A program made the translations under genes and the position numbers. A DNA stretch of 64,000 nucleotides from the NCBI GenBank assembly GCA_048267965.1, contig JBLWWK010000015.1, positions 1 through 64,000 of the forward strand, read 5' to 3'. How positions within the stretch are numbered: the first letter of the stretch is position 1; every line of letters starts with the position of its first letter. Below the pieces are notes generated by a model that did no database searches, had not been told where the DNA came from, and saw nothing but the letters and a program-made list of their open reading frames with translations. Of the stretch, positions 33,424 through 43,150 are shown one piece after another. The stretch is from GCA-2705995 sp048267965 (GTDB lineage Bacteria; Bacteroidota; Bacteroidia; Flavobacteriales_G; Salibacteraceae).

Positions 33424-34551
33424 TTACTCTTCTTTCGAGCGAGTTAACAGCATGGTAAGCGGAATGTGGTCAGAGAGTTGAATATCTGAGTGGGTGGTAA
33501 AAGCCTTTACTGTTAAATCAGGGCTCGACATCAGGTAATCGATGCGGTAAGGAGGGAGGTAACCGGTTCCTTCGTAAGTGAAACCAAAGCCATTTCCCGA
33601 TTCTTTAAAGCCATCGTTGAGCAGCGGAAAAAACTGATAGTAAGAATAAGTGTAAGGCGGATCGTTAAAATCACCACCAAGTACTATAGGATACGGACAA
33701 GCTTCTATGTGTTTTACAATGGTTTCACTTTCGATAGCTCGGTCTATAAATGCATCTCGCAGTTTTTTAATGATCTCTTTTGAACGAATCACTTGATCAT
33801 TAGAGTTTAGCTTGTTGGGATCTTCTAAAAAATTATAATCAGAGCCTTGAAAACGAAGAGATCTTAAATGCAGATTATAGGCGCGAATCGTATCTTTTTC
33901 AATTACGATGTCGGCAAAAGTAGCACGAGCCTTTCCTTTTACGTGTGAAGCTACAACGATGCCAGAATTGATTATAGGATGTTTTGAGAATATTGCCAAA
34001 CCAAAAAAGCGCTTATCTATTTGAGGTTCGAAACGTTCAAAGAAGTAAAAAGGAGCTTGGGAATGTTCAATCACTTCTTCGATAGCTTTGTAATCTGGGT
34101 GATCACTCACATGGTAAAACTCTTGAAAAAGTAAAATGTCGGCTCGTTCATCTTTAATAAAGTTGAATATTTTTTGTTTGGCTTCCGTGTCGGGTTTCCA
34201 GCCGTATTTATTGAATAAACGAACGTTGTAAGATAGCACTTTGATATCGTTTTCTTCTTTTTTCCACTCTGAATGGTCAATGACTTGAAACTGCTGCCAA
34301 TGTCTTGGGAAATAAAGTGAGATGATAATAAGCGAAAACCATGCTTTTTTCGATTTCTTGAAAACATAATAAAGAAAAAACAAAAGATTACCCAGTAGCA
34401 AATAGGGGTAAAGCATACCAAACACAGCAATGGGCCAAAAAACCGCTGGCGAAATAGCGGTAGTTAGGTAGCTCATAAGTAGCATGAGACCTAAAAGCAC
34501 ATTTAGGGTAAAGAAAGTGAGGCGAAGTAAACTCTTCAAGAAGGCTTTCAA
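33424..34551 (-). CDS. Endonuclease/exonuclease/phosphatase (EEP) family membrane protein
   Basis: A 375-residue protein. Three N-terminal membrane helices (about residues 5-28, 32-58 and 66-84) are followed by an EEP domain (about 100-375) with IKVLSYNVRLFN, ILLFQEFY (the metal-ligand Glu), LGGDFNDPP and a closing SDHIPLTMLL holding the catalytic His. The superfamily cleaves phosphodiester bonds in nucleic acids, sphingomyelin or inositides; the membrane anchor suggests a periplasmic or membrane-associated hydrolase. It starts with TTG at 34551, 5 bases after the rhomboid stop; I see no ATG that keeps the first helix. Confidence 0.83.
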   Translation of the reverse strand: MKAFLKSLLRLTFFTLNVLLGLMLLMSYLTTAISPAVFWPIAVFGMLYPYLLLGNLLFFLYYVFKKSKKAWFSLIIISLYFPRHWQQFQVIDHSEWKKEENDIKVLSYNVRLFNKYGWKPDTEAKQKIFNFIKDERADILLFQEFYHVSDHPDYKAIEEVIEHSQAPFYFFERFEPQIDKRFFGLAIFSKHPIINSGIVVASHVKGKARATFADIVIEKDTIRAYNLHLRSLRFQGSDYNFLEDPNKLNSNDQVIRSKEIIKKLRDAFIDRAIESETIVKHIEACPYPIVLGGDFNDPPYTYSYYQFFPLLNDGFKESGNGFGFTYEGTGYLPPYRIDYLMSSPDLTVKAFTTHSDIQLSDHIPLTMLLTRSKEE

Positions 34552-34556
34552 GTTGT

Positions 34557-35432
34557 TCAGTTTTTGCTCATGCGAAACAAGAAATCTTTTTCTTCTTTTG
34601 AAAGACTATCGTAACCAGATTTAGAAATTTTATCTAAAATTTCGTCAACACGCTCTTGGTCGTTCGAAGAAGATTTAGCGGCTCTTTGTTGCGTATTCGA
34701 TGGTTTTTTACCGCCAGAATGAACCGTCATCTTAGGTTCTCTTTTTAGCGTACTTTTTAATCGGGCAAAAAACTTTTCGAAAGGAGCTCCTAGATTGACC
34801 CCTTTTTGGAGTTGACGTATAAATATGTATCCGAAAATTGCTCCACCGAGGTGGGCCATTTTACCGCCTGTATTTTGGTTTAAGTTGAGTAAAGTAGTTA
34901 AAATGATGGCTCCTACTGCTAAGTATTTCATTTTTACAGGGCCAAGGAGTAATAAGCGAATTGTGTAATCAGGCACCAATGTAGCCGTAGCTACAACAAT
35001 AGCTAGAACAGCACCAGAAGCACCAATTAAATAAGTAGGGCCGTTATAAACACCAGGTATTAAACCCATTAAAATGTAAACTAAACCACCAATTAAGCCT
35101 CCTAAAAGGTAAATAGTTAGAAAGCGTTTACCACCTTGAAAGTCGATTAAAATTCGTCCAATCCAATAGAGCCACAATAGATTAGAAATAAGGTGAAATA
35201 GACCTTCGTGCGTAAACTGGTAGGTAAGAATAGTCCAAAAATGGGTGAGTACATCAAGCGGAGCCGAAGGTAGCGCCAGTGCATTCAGCATAAATCGATC
35301 AACACTGTCGTTGCCAAAAACCAGAATTAGATTTAAACCAACAAATACGATTACGTTGATTAATAATATTTTAGAGAGGTAATCGTCTCCTCTAAATACT
35401 CTTTTAATGTCATCAACAATGAAATTGGCCAT
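34557..35432 (-). CDS. Rhomboid family intramembrane serine protease (with C-terminal DUF6576-like tail)
   Basis: A 291-residue inner-membrane protease with six helices. The catalytic Ser is in IGASGAVLAIVVA and the His in KMAHLGGAIFGYIFI. The helix-2 HLISNLLWLYWIGR with its conserved His/Asn is present. A soluble tail of about 80 residues ends RVDEILDKISKSGYDSLSKE, a conserved small domain attached to Bacteroidota rhomboids. Substrates are unknown. It lies 2 bases after a second, divergent rhomboid, so this is a tandem pair. Confidence 0.9.
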   Translation of the reverse strand: MANFIVDDIKRVFRGDDYLSKILLINVIVFVGLNLILVFGNDSVDRFMLNALALPSAPLDVLTHFWTILTYQFTHEGLFHLISNLLWLYWIGRILIDFQGGKRFLTIYLLGGLIGGLVYILMGLIPGVYNGPTYLIGASGAVLAIVVATATLVPDYTIRLLLLGPVKMKYLAVGAIILTTLLNLNQNTGGKMAHLGGAIFGYIFIRQLQKGVNLGAPFEKFFARLKSTLKREPKMTVHSGGKKPSNTQQRAAKSSSNDQERVDEILDKISKSGYDSLSKEEKDFLFRMSKN

Positions 35433-35434
35433 AT

Positions 35435-36307
35435 TTAAAATTGTTGAAAATTGTTTCGGTTATAGTTCTTCCAAATTTTAATCAAGATAAAACCAAAAAT
35501 CATACCTCCTAAGTGAGCAAAGTGTGCCACATTATCGCCCGGATTCATGGCTAATCCTTGAAATAGTTCAATGGCGCCATAGCCAGCAACAAAGTATTTT
35601 GCTTTGATTGGGAAGGGAACAAAAATTAAGAATAACCTCGCATTTGGGAAAAGCATACCAAATGCCAGAAGAATACCGAACAACGAGCCTGAGGCTCCTA
35701 CCACATTGGGTAAGCTTTTGTAAAACTCACGATAGCTCAGCATAAATTCCCTTGCCGTATCAATTTCAATCGGTGAAGCAGTGCCTGCTAATACTGCATT
35801 TAAACTGTCTTTACTCGTAGTGTATAATTCGTACATTCCAGGGTAACCACTCGATATTTGAAAAGGCCCAAACTCATCTAAAAAGTGAGTAAATGTATCG
35901 GTGTTTGGGTTGTTGATAAAACCATTCATTACTTCGATTGCAGGTGCTAAATCGAAAAAATAAACAACAACATAATGGGTGAAAGCGGCTCCTAAACCGG
36001 TGAGTAGGTAGTAGGTGAGAAAACGTTTTTGGCCCCAAGTATTTTCAATAGCAGCGCCAAACATCCAAACGGCAAACATGTTAAAAAACAAGTGCCCAAA
36101 ATCACCATGCATAAACATGTAAGTGACCAATTGGTAAGGCTCAAATTTCTCAGAACCAATCCAATGCAACCCAAACTGATCCCAAAGATTAATCCCAAAA
36201 GAAGAGATTAATACATTCGATGCTAAAAACATTAATCCGTTAATAATGAGTAAGTTCTTTACTACATCAGGAAGTAATTTGAAACCGGTAGGTCTATATT
36301 GTTGCAT
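35435..36307 (-). CDS. Rhomboid family intramembrane serine protease
   Basis: A 290-residue inner-membrane protease. The active-site Ser is in VGASGSLFGILLAFG and the His in VAHFAHLGGMIFGFIL. HGDFGHLFFNMFAVWMFG marks the helix-2 histidines. An insert of about 70 residues before the Ser motif (roughly residues 115-185) is longer than in the neighbouring rhomboid. It overlaps the mutL stop by one base (TAATG on the minus strand) and is followed 2 bases later by the second rhomboid. Confidence 0.92.
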   Translation of the reverse strand: MQQYRPTGFKLLPDVVKNLLIINGLMFLASNVLISSFGINLWDQFGLHWIGSEKFEPYQLVTYMFMHGDFGHLFFNMFAVWMFGAAIENTWGQKRFLTYYLLTGLGAAFTHYVVVYFFDLAPAIEVMNGFINNPNTDTFTHFLDEFGPFQISSGYPGMYELYTTSKDSLNAVLAGTASPIEIDTAREFMLSYREFYKSLPNVVGASGSLFGILLAFGMLFPNARLFLIFVPFPIKAKYFVAGYGAIELFQGLAMNPGDNVAHFAHLGGMIFGFILIKIWKNYNRNNFQQF

Positions 36308-38199
36308 TAATTGAATCTTTTATTCAGTTCATCTAACGTAATGGTAGATACAATAGTTTTTCCAGAAGGTGTGGTATACGGATTTTCGCAACCAAAAAGC
36401 TCATCGATAAGTGCTTTCATTTCTTCTTGACTAAGTACTTTTCCGCTTTTAATAGCTGTTTTCTTAGCGAGTGCTCGAGCAAAGCTCTCTTTCTTTTCGA
36501 GGTTGAGCTTCTGTTGGTTAAGTTTAAAACTTTCAATCACTCCTTCGAGTAATTCTTTAGGGTCTTGATCTACCGCATAACTAGGTAAACCTTGAATTAC
36601 AAAGGCATTTTTACCAAACTCATTGATATCGAAACCTATAGCGTGTAACTCTTCCATTAAATTGCGAATCATTTCAGCATCTCCTGAAGAAAACTCAACT
36701 GTTTGAGGGAAAAGCTGCTGCTGGCTCCAACCTGAATTTCTGCTTAAAGCCTGTATGTATTGCTCAAATAAAATACGTTCGTGCGCTCTACTTTGGTGAA
36801 TAATAACAAAACCAGAACGAATCTGTGCCAAAAGGTATTTTTTGTGAAGCTGTATGGTTTTGGTCTCGGTAGGATCCGTTTTTTCACTCGTTTGAGAAAA
36901 ATCACTCGTTACTCGAGAGGCTCCTTCCGTAGGTTGAAATAGATCTCCATTTGAAGTTCCTAAATCTGCTGATGCCTTTTCCTTTTCCATAAAAGGATGT
37001 TGTGCATAGAGCTTTTCCCAATTTTCACGGTTCGATCTTTCTTGAGGCGTTTCAGTAGGAGTGCTATACGTTCCTTTGAATTTCTTCTCTTCTTCGAACG
37101 GATTGTAATTCGGATTCACCTTTACTTCTGGCATCCGAACAGGAGTTCCTTCTTTCAATGGCAGTGTGTCGAAACTGGTTTCTCGATCAAAGTCGAGAGA
37201 AGGAGCCACGTTAAACTTGCCAATGGCTTGTTTGATAGAGCTGTTCAAAATGGCATAAATAGCCCGCTCATCTTCAAATTTGATTTCAGTTTTGGTGGGG
37301 TGAATGTTAATATCAATAAAATCGGGTTCAACCTCTAAGTGTAAAAAATACCCTGCATGAAAACCTTTTGGAATAAGCTCGCTTAGCGCATCTTGAATAG
37401 CGTGATGCAGATAAGCCGACTTTATAAATCGGTTATTAACAAAGAAAAATTGCTCGCCTCGTGTTTTCTTTGCAGCTTCTGGTTTTACCAAAAAACCAGA
37501 AATTTTCACCAAGTTGGTAGCTTCTTCAACTGGCACCAACAACTGATTGTATTTCTTGCCAAAAACGGCAACAACTCGCTGTCTAAAGTTACTTTTTGGT
37601 AACCGAAACAACTCATTTTCGTTATGATGAAAGGTGAATGCTACTTCTGGGTGTACTAGGGCTACTCGCTCAAACTCATCAATTATATGTCGAGTTTCTA
37701 CATTGTGCGATTTCAAGAATTTTCTTCTTGCAGGCACATTGAAAAACAAGTTTTTTACCGAGATACTGGTTCCTACCGGGCATTGCTCAGGTTCTTGAGT
37801 TTTTACCTCAGAAGCTTCAACTTCAATTTTACAGCCGAGGTCGGCATCTTGCTTTCGGGTTTTAATTTCGAGTTGACTAATAGATGCAATAGAAGCAAGT
37901 GCCTCTCCACGAAATCCCATTGTTTTTAAAGCAAATAAATCGTCAGCCTTTCGAATTTTCGAAGTGGCGTGTCTTTCTAAGCAAAGTCGAGCGTCTGTTT
38001 CGCTCATACCGCTTCCATTGTCGATTACTTGAATAAGGGTTTTGCCGGCATCTTTCACAATTAATTGAATAGACTGTGCGCCAGCATCTACGCTGTTTTC
38101 AAGAAGTTCTTTTACAACAGATGCAGGGCGTTGAATAACCTCACCAGCCGCAATCTGATTGGCAATAGAATCGGGTAATAGTTGTATTATGTCGGGCAT
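36307..38199 (-). CDS. mutL: DNA mismatch repair protein MutL
   Basis: A 630-residue protein with the N-terminal GHKL ATPase (ENSVDAGA, IDNGSGM, KTMGFRGEALASIA) and the transducer domain (INIHPTKTEIKF). A disordered linker covers about 340-450 and the C-terminal dimerisation domain about 455-630. MutL links MutS mismatch recognition to strand removal. In MutLs that nick DNA the C-terminal domain carries DQHA(x)2E(x)4E; here the corresponding segment near residue 468 reads IIHQSRAHERILFEQ, with His where the Asp is expected. Metal binding may therefore be altered. It lies 15 bases after a small membrane protein gene and leads into the rhomboid pair. Confidence 0.95.
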   Translation of the reverse strand: MPDIIQLLPDSIANQIAAGEVIQRPASVVKELLENSVDAGAQSIQLIVKDAGKTLIQVIDNGSGMSETDARLCLERHATSKIRKADDLFALKTMGFRGEALASIASISQLEIKTRKQDADLGCKIEVEASEVKTQEPEQCPVGTSISVKNLFFNVPARRKFLKSHNVETRHIIDEFERVALVHPEVAFTFHHNENELFRLPKSNFRQRVVAVFGKKYNQLLVPVEEATNLVKISGFLVKPEAAKKTRGEQFFFVNNRFIKSAYLHHAIQDALSELIPKGFHAGYFLHLEVEPDFIDINIHPTKTEIKFEDERAIYAILNSSIKQAIGKFNVAPSLDFDRETSFDTLPLKEGTPVRMPEVKVNPNYNPFEEEKKFKGTYSTPTETPQERSNRENWEKLYAQHPFMEKEKASADLGTSNGDLFQPTEGASRVTSDFSQTSEKTDPTETKTIQLHKKYLLAQIRSGFVIIHQSRAHERILFEQYIQALSRNSGWSQQQLFPQTVEFSSGDAEMIRNLMEELHAIGFDINEFGKNAFVIQGLPSYAVDQDPKELLEGVIESFKLNQQKLNLEKKESFARALAKKTAIKSGKVLSQEEMKALIDELFGCENPYTTPSGKTIVSTITLDELNKRFN

Positions 38200-38214
38200 A
38201 AAAACTCTAAGGAG

Positions 38215-38511
38215 TTAAGCAAAAAAATCGGTGTACAAATAGAGATACATAGCAGCAAAAAGGGTGAGGGCAATAATGGCCACTCGGTAAGTTGAGATTT
38301 TGGCTGCTGTTTTAGAATCGTGTTGATTTCGCCACTCAGCGCGTAATTTCTCACGTAACTCATCGGTACTTAAACCCGTTTTTTGCTCCAGCTTGTATTC
38401 TCGAATCGACTGCTCTTTTCGAGCTTCAAATTCTTCACGCTGAGCATTGTAATAACGAGCTTTAAAATTAAAGCCACGGGGCTGATTGGTTTTAAAAGAG
38501 GTAATCTTCAT
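38215..38511 (-). CDS. Small conserved membrane protein of unknown function upstream of mutL
   Basis: A 98-residue protein with a basic, polar N-terminal part (FNFKARYYNAQREEFEARKEQ), a predicted amphipathic helix to about residue 70 and one C-terminal membrane helix (about 74-94). The F-x-K-x-RYY opening is shared with small Bacteroidota proteins sometimes mislabelled as riboflavin synthase beta subunit; no enzymatic motif is present. The ATG at 38511 is preceded by TACTTTTG, and it is the first gene of the mutL operon. Confidence 0.7.
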   Translation of the reverse strand: MKITSFKTNQPRGFNFKARYYNAQREEFEARKEQSIREYKLEQKTGLSTDELREKLRAEWRNQHDSKTAAKISTYRVAIIALTLFAAMYLYLYTDFFA

Positions 38512-38521
38512 AATCAAAGTT

Positions 38522-38529
38522 CAAAAGTA
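38522..38529 (-). promoter_or_regulatory. -7 box TACTTTTG of the mutL operon
   Basis: Exact consensus on the minus strand, 10 bases before the ATG at 38511. No clear -33 TTG. Confidence 0.5.
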
Positions 38530-38664
38530 CTACTAAAGGTTAAATTTTAGGGCACCTTCTTGGTTTTACAAGTTGATAATTTCTGTTAATAATTCACTAA
38601 ATCTAACGTAAACTAAACCGGTGTAAATAATAATTTCGTTATTCGAATTTGTTACAACCCGCTC

Positions 38665-41496
38665 ATGATAAAAACTGTAGTAGGAACCATATTACTCTTC
38701 CTTTTTACTTCTTTTTACTTTTGGAATCCAACCCCGACCGCTCCTGTTTATAACCAAGAGAACAAAGTGGCCAAAGAATGGGTAGATTCTGTTTACTCCC
38801 ATTTGTCTGCATCAGATCGGTTAGCTCAACTCTTTGTAATAGAGACGAGTAGTGAAGAAGACAACAATAAGTTAGCCAAATTTTTAAACGAATATTCAGT
38901 AGGCATTGTTACACATGCGAATTTTGAAGTCCTAGAAGTTGAAAATACTGATTTAGATGCTTTTGAAGCATTTTCGCTCCCTCAAATTGAGTCGGAATTA
39001 GCAAAAGGAAAATGGCCCTTGCAAACTCCTTTAAGCCTAGCAGCCATTGAAAATGATTCTATTTCGATGAACTACGGTCAATCAGTAGGCAAGTGGTTAA
39101 AAAGCAAAGGCGTTGATTTTGTAACTGGTGTAGATGGTAGTTTGCTCAATGGCAGTAACCAGTCGTTAAATCACTATTTTGGTGAAGATAAGCGAAACGT
39201 ATATCGCACATTAAAAGCCTTTTATCAAGGGCTAGAAAAGGAAGGAGTACTTACCGTATTGGGTGGCTTTCCCGGAGTTTCTATTCATTCATTAGCAGAA
39301 CAACCCAGTTACAATTTCTTGCAATCTGAGCCCTTTTTTGTGTATCAATCTTTGCTAGAAGATGGAATTGCGGCTCTTTCATTGAGCAACGCTCGGGTAA
39401 TGGCTTTAGATTCTCAACAAGTAATGAATCAATCTGAAAAAGCCATTCAAGATTTAATTCGCACTAAGTGGCATTATCAAGGATTTGTTATTGCGAACGA
39501 AGAACCAAACCAAGCAACAAAAAATCAAACGTATTTAAATCGGTTGTTGGCCGGAGCCGATTTGCTTGTTGTTCATCAAAATCCGAAAAATCTCCTCGAT
39601 TTTTTAGAAAAATCGCTAGAAGATAGCACACTATCTATCCAACTTATAGAAGAAAAGTGCAAGAAAGTATTGCGAGCAAAGTATTGGAGAAATCATTACG
39701 AAAATCCTGAAAAAGATGAAATTTCTTTCGAAAGGATTCAGCGCGAGGTGATTAAAAACTCTGCTGTGCTTATTCAGAATAATCACGAATTTTTACCGAT
39801 TCAGCGGTTAGATACTACCCAAATTGCACTTGTAACGATAGGCGAATCTTCTGCAGACAGCTCGCTGCTAAAGTCGATGCGTTTGTATGCACCAACGGCT
39901 CACTTTTCGGTAGGAGCCGCTGCCACTTCGTATGAGCAAATAGAATTGTTTAAGCACCTCGACAGCTTTAACTTATTGGTAATTTCTGTTCAAGAAGTGG
40001 CCAATGGTTCGGCTACAGAAACCTACGATTTGCTGAGGAATTTAGAGAAGAACTACAGAACGGTCTTGCTTTGGAACACTTCAACCGCTGATTTACTTCC
40101 CTATTCTGATGCTTTCAACCATTCTTCAGTTCTGCTTGCCTGGGGTAAAGATGATCTTTCAAAATCAATTATGGGGCAACTTTTATTTGGAGGTTGTGTT
40201 CCTACCGGTAAATTACCTTTTACCCTCTCTGAAACATGGCCAAACGGCTTGGGAGCTAGCTACCGTGAAAAAATTCGATTAGCCTACGCTTCACCAAAAG
40301 CCATTCAATTTGACGAAAAATACATACGTAGAATCGACAGTATAGCCCTGCGCGGTATCGAAGAACAAGCCTATCCGGGGTGCCAGATAATTGTGGCTAA
40401 AGAAGGAACCGTTTTTTATCAAAAGCAGTTTGGTCACCATACCTATGAAGAAAACCAAGCGGTTCGAGAAAATGATATTTACGATTTAGCATCGATTACT
40501 AAAATTGCTTCTTCGATGATTTCGGTAATGCACTTGCAAGATTTAGGGAAACTCAATCTTGAGCAAACCTTGGGGGAATTAATTCCTGATTGGGTAGAAT
40601 CTACCGAATACGAAAACATTGTTTTACGAGACATGTTGGCCCACCAAGCCGGGTTAAAAGCTTGGATTCCGTTTTACCAAAAAACGCTTGAAAATGGCGT
40701 TCCTCGTTTCGATATCTATTCAAAAGCACAAAACGAAACCTATCCGTATAGAGTGGCAGAAGGGTTGTTTATTGATAAGAATTACCCAGATTCTATTGTT
40801 AAAACCATTGTAAACACACCTTTAGGAGAAAAAGGAAATTATAAATACAGCGATTTAGGCTATTATTTTATTCAGAAAATTGTAGAAAAGCACAGTGGTA
40901 AATCGCTCGACAGGTTTGTAGAAGATACTTTTTACGAACCTATGGGGTTGCACAGAATGGGATACAAGCCGAGAGAAAAATTTCCGTTAGAAGAAATTGT
41001 ACCTACTGAATACGATGTGTTTTTTAGAAAGCAATTGGTACATGGAGATGTTCATGATCCAGGTGCGGCTATGATGGGTGGCGTTGGCGGACACGCAGGA
41101 TTGTTTTCTACTGCTAATGATTTAGCCAAATTAATGCACATGTACATGAATTTTGGCTATTACGGAGGCGAACGTTTCTTAAAAGCTGAAACCGTAGAAG
41201 AATATACAAAATGCCAATTTTGCTCAGACCCATCGAGTAGTAACCGAAGAGGAGCTGGCTTTGACAAGCCAGTAAGAGACGGAGGCGGTGGCCCTACCTG
41301 TGATTGCGTATCTTACTCAAGTTTTGGTCATACTGGTTTTACAGGAACCATCGCTTGGGCCGATCCTGAAGAAGAAATTGTTTTTGTGTTTTTATCGAAC
41401 CGTGTTTATCCCAACGCTGCCAATAAGAAACTAATAAAAATGGGCATAAGAACCGATATTATGCAAGCCATTTACGATGGTATAAATGATTATTAA
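38665..41496 (+). CDS. GH3-like domain fused to a serine beta-lactamase-type hydrolase
   Basis: A 943-residue exported or membrane-anchored protein (N-terminal helix about 4-20). Residues about 40-345 follow the GH3 (NagZ) fold, and about 360-540 a GH3 C-terminal domain. Residues about 550-940 are a beta-lactamase-related esterase/peptidase with SITK at 610-613 (nucleophile Ser and Lys), YSD at 728-730 and HTG at 889-891. In the GH3 part the usual KH(F/I)PGHG signature is replaced by GGFPGVS around 200-206, and the nucleophile Asp position reads N278 (FVIANEEPN). The glycosidase half therefore looks inactive while the serine hydrolase half is intact. A cell-wall role is likely by family. It is followed by bshA after 11 bases. 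Confidence 0.85.
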   Translation: MIKTVVGTILLFLFTSFYFWNPTPTAPVYNQENKVAKEWVDSVYSHLSASDRLAQLFVIETSSEEDNNKLAKFLNEYSVGIVTHANFEVLEVENTDLDAFEAFSLPQIESELAKGKWPLQTPLSLAAIENDSISMNYGQSVGKWLKSKGVDFVTGVDGSLLNGSNQSLNHYFGEDKRNVYRTLKAFYQGLEKEGVLTVLGGFPGVSIHSLAEQPSYNFLQSEPFFVYQSLLEDGIAALSLSNARVMALDSQQVMNQSEKAIQDLIRTKWHYQGFVIANEEPNQATKNQTYLNRLLAGADLLVVHQNPKNLLDFLEKSLEDSTLSIQLIEEKCKKVLRAKYWRNHYENPEKDEISFERIQREVIKNSAVLIQNNHEFLPIQRLDTTQIALVTIGESSADSSLLKSMRLYAPTAHFSVGAAATSYEQIELFKHLDSFNLLVISVQEVANGSATETYDLLRNLEKNYRTVLLWNTSTADLLPYSDAFNHSSVLLAWGKDDLSKSIMGQLLFGGCVPTGKLPFTLSETWPNGLGASYREKIRLAYASPKAIQFDEKYIRRIDSIALRGIEEQAYPGCQIIVAKEGTVFYQKQFGHHTYEENQAVRENDIYDLASITKIASSMISVMHLQDLGKLNLEQTLGELIPDWVESTEYENIVLRDMLAHQAGLKAWIPFYQKTLENGVPRFDIYSKAQNETYPYRVAEGLFIDKNYPDSIVKTIVNTPLGEKGNYKYSDLGYYFIQKIVEKHSGKSLDRFVEDTFYEPMGLHRMGYKPREKFPLEEIVPTEYDVFFRKQLVHGDVHDPGAAMMGGVGGHAGLFSTANDLAKLMHMYMNFGYYGGERFLKAETVEEYTKCQFCSDPSSSNRRGAGFDKPVRDGGGGPTCDCVSYSSFGHTGFTGTIAWADPEEEIVFVFLSNRVYPNAANKKLIKMGIRTDIMQAIYDGINDY

Positions 41497-41507
41497 AAAA
41501 GAATAAA

Positions 41508-42638
41508 ATGCGAATAGGTATTGTTTGTTATCCGACTTTTGGTGGTAGTGGTGTAGTAGCTACAGAGTTAGGCCAAGCACTTGCTGAAAAAGGTCATGAA
41601 ATACACTTTATTACTTACAATCAACCTGTTCGGCTTGATTTAGTAAACGAAAACCTCTTTTACCACGAAGTAAACGTTTCTAATTATCCACTTTTCGATT
41701 ACCAACCGTACGAACTCGTTCTCACTTCGAAATTGGTAGATGTTGTGAAATATGAGAAGCTGGAATTGCTTCATGTGCATTACGCAATTCCCCATGCAAG
41801 CGCAGCTTACATGGCCAAGAAAATCTTGGCTTCTCAAGGGATTTCCATTCCATTTATCACTACCCTACACGGTACAGATATTACATTAGTAGGAAAAGAT
41901 TCTTCTTTTGAACCGGTAATTACTTTCGCTATTAATAAAAGCGATGCTGTTACAGCTGTGTCAGAAGACTTAAGAAAAGAAACCTTTACGCACTTTGATG
42001 TAAAGCGAGAAATTGAAGTGATTCACAACTTTGTTTGTTTAGAGCGCCATCAAGATACCGACCGCGAAGCAGTAAAAGCTCGCTATGCCAAGAATGGTGA
42101 ATACTTGGTGGCACACATTTCTAATTTTAGAAAAATAAAACGTGTGCAAGATGTAATGTACACGTTTAAAAAGTTGCTCGATAATGGTGTAAAAGCCAAG
42201 CTTTTAATGGTAGGGGATGGACCCGAGCGTCACAACATGGAAATGTTATGCAGAGAATTACAAACTTGTCCCCACGTTCTTTTCTTAGGTAAATTGAAAA
42301 ATACCGAAGCCATTCTTTCTGGTGTTGATTTGTTTATGTTGCCATCAGAAACAGAAAGTTTTGGTTTGGCTGCGTTAGAAGCAATGGCGAGTGGAGTGCC
42401 TGTAATCTCTTCGAATACAGGTGGTCTGCCAGAAGTGAACGAACACGGTGTTACTGGCTTTTTGAGTAATGTTGGCGATATTGACGACATGGCCAATAAT
42501 GCCATGAAAATCTTAAAAGACGAAGAAACCCTCAAGAGTTTTAAAGTAAGAGCACGAGATAAAGCAAAGCAATTTGCTATTCAGTCGATCTTACCGAAAT
42601 ACGAAGAATTGTACAGACGAGTGTTAGAGAAGAAATAA
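41508..42638 (+). CDS. bshA: N-acetyl-alpha-D-glucosaminyl L-malate synthase BshA
   Basis: A 376-residue GT4-family (GT-B fold) enzyme that joins UDP-GlcNAc and L-malate in the first step of bacillithiol synthesis. MRIGIVCYPTFGGSGVVATELGQAL, HVHYAIPHA, LHGTDITLVG and the donor-site SETESFGLAALEAMASGVPVI with EVNEHG are the BshA pattern. This implies the organism uses bacillithiol as its low-molecular-weight thiol; bshB and bshC are not in the window. It ends one base before the convergent lipoprotein gene, with no terminator visible between them. Confidence 0.93.
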   Translation: MRIGIVCYPTFGGSGVVATELGQALAEKGHEIHFITYNQPVRLDLVNENLFYHEVNVSNYPLFDYQPYELVLTSKLVDVVKYEKLELLHVHYAIPHASAAYMAKKILASQGISIPFITTLHGTDITLVGKDSSFEPVITFAINKSDAVTAVSEDLRKETFTHFDVKREIEVIHNFVCLERHQDTDREAVKARYAKNGEYLVAHISNFRKIKRVQDVMYTFKKLLDNGVKAKLLMVGDGPERHNMEMLCRELQTCPHVLFLGKLKNTEAILSGVDLFMLPSETESFGLAALEAMASGVPVISSNTGGLPEVNEHGVTGFLSNVGDIDDMANNAMKILKDEETLKSFKVRARDKAKQFAIQSILPKYEELYRRVLEKK

Positions 42639-42639
42639 A

Positions 42640-43092
42640 TTACTTCACCAGCTGGTAATCGTAAGTTACCCCTTTTTTAAACTGATTAATTCGAGCGCTT
42701 TGGTGAATCAACAATGAATCATCAAAACGTTCGATATTCATGTTTTGAGGGTATTGCTCTGGTAAAGGATTCACAAAATGTAATGAATGAGAAGCAGAAT
42801 TTTCTAATTCTAAGGTTTGTGCAATATCATTCTCTGGATTGGCAATTTCCAAAACGATTTTTCCATCAACCGTGTAAATCGATTTTATTTCAGTAACAGT
42901 AGTGTCTTCAAAAGCAATGTAATAAAACTCACCGCGAAGTGTATCTTGCTGAAAGGTCCATTCTTCGAATTGAATGGTTTCGTTAAAATCCCTTTTCCAT
43001 TTACCTTCAAGCCATTGAAAATCAGAAATTGATGGTGTGCAAGCAGATAAAACTAAGAAAGCTAAGACAGAGAGACCTAAAGTGAATTTCAT
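42640..43092 (-). CDS. DUF6265-like lipoprotein
   Basis: A 150-residue lipoprotein. The signal peptide ends LAFLVLSAC, and the mature part opens TPSISDFQWLEGKWKRDF with the WLEGxW motif of DUF6265 and related lipocalin-like beta-barrel families (QFEEWTFQQDTLRGEFYY). It probably binds a small hydrophobic ligand in the periplasm, though this is only by fold analogy. The ATG at 43092 is favoured over a GTG at 43113. It faces bshA. Confidence 0.75.
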   Translation of the reverse strand: MKFTLGLSVLAFLVLSACTPSISDFQWLEGKWKRDFNETIQFEEWTFQQDTLRGEFYYIAFEDTTVTEIKSIYTVDGKIVLEIANPENDIAQTLELENSASHSLHFVNPLPEQYPQNMNIERFDDSLLIHQSARINQFKKGVTYDYQLVK

Positions 43093-43150
43093 TCTGTTAA
43101 ATTTGTGGTACACTAATTGAATAATCCATTGAAACTATAAACCTGAAGGC

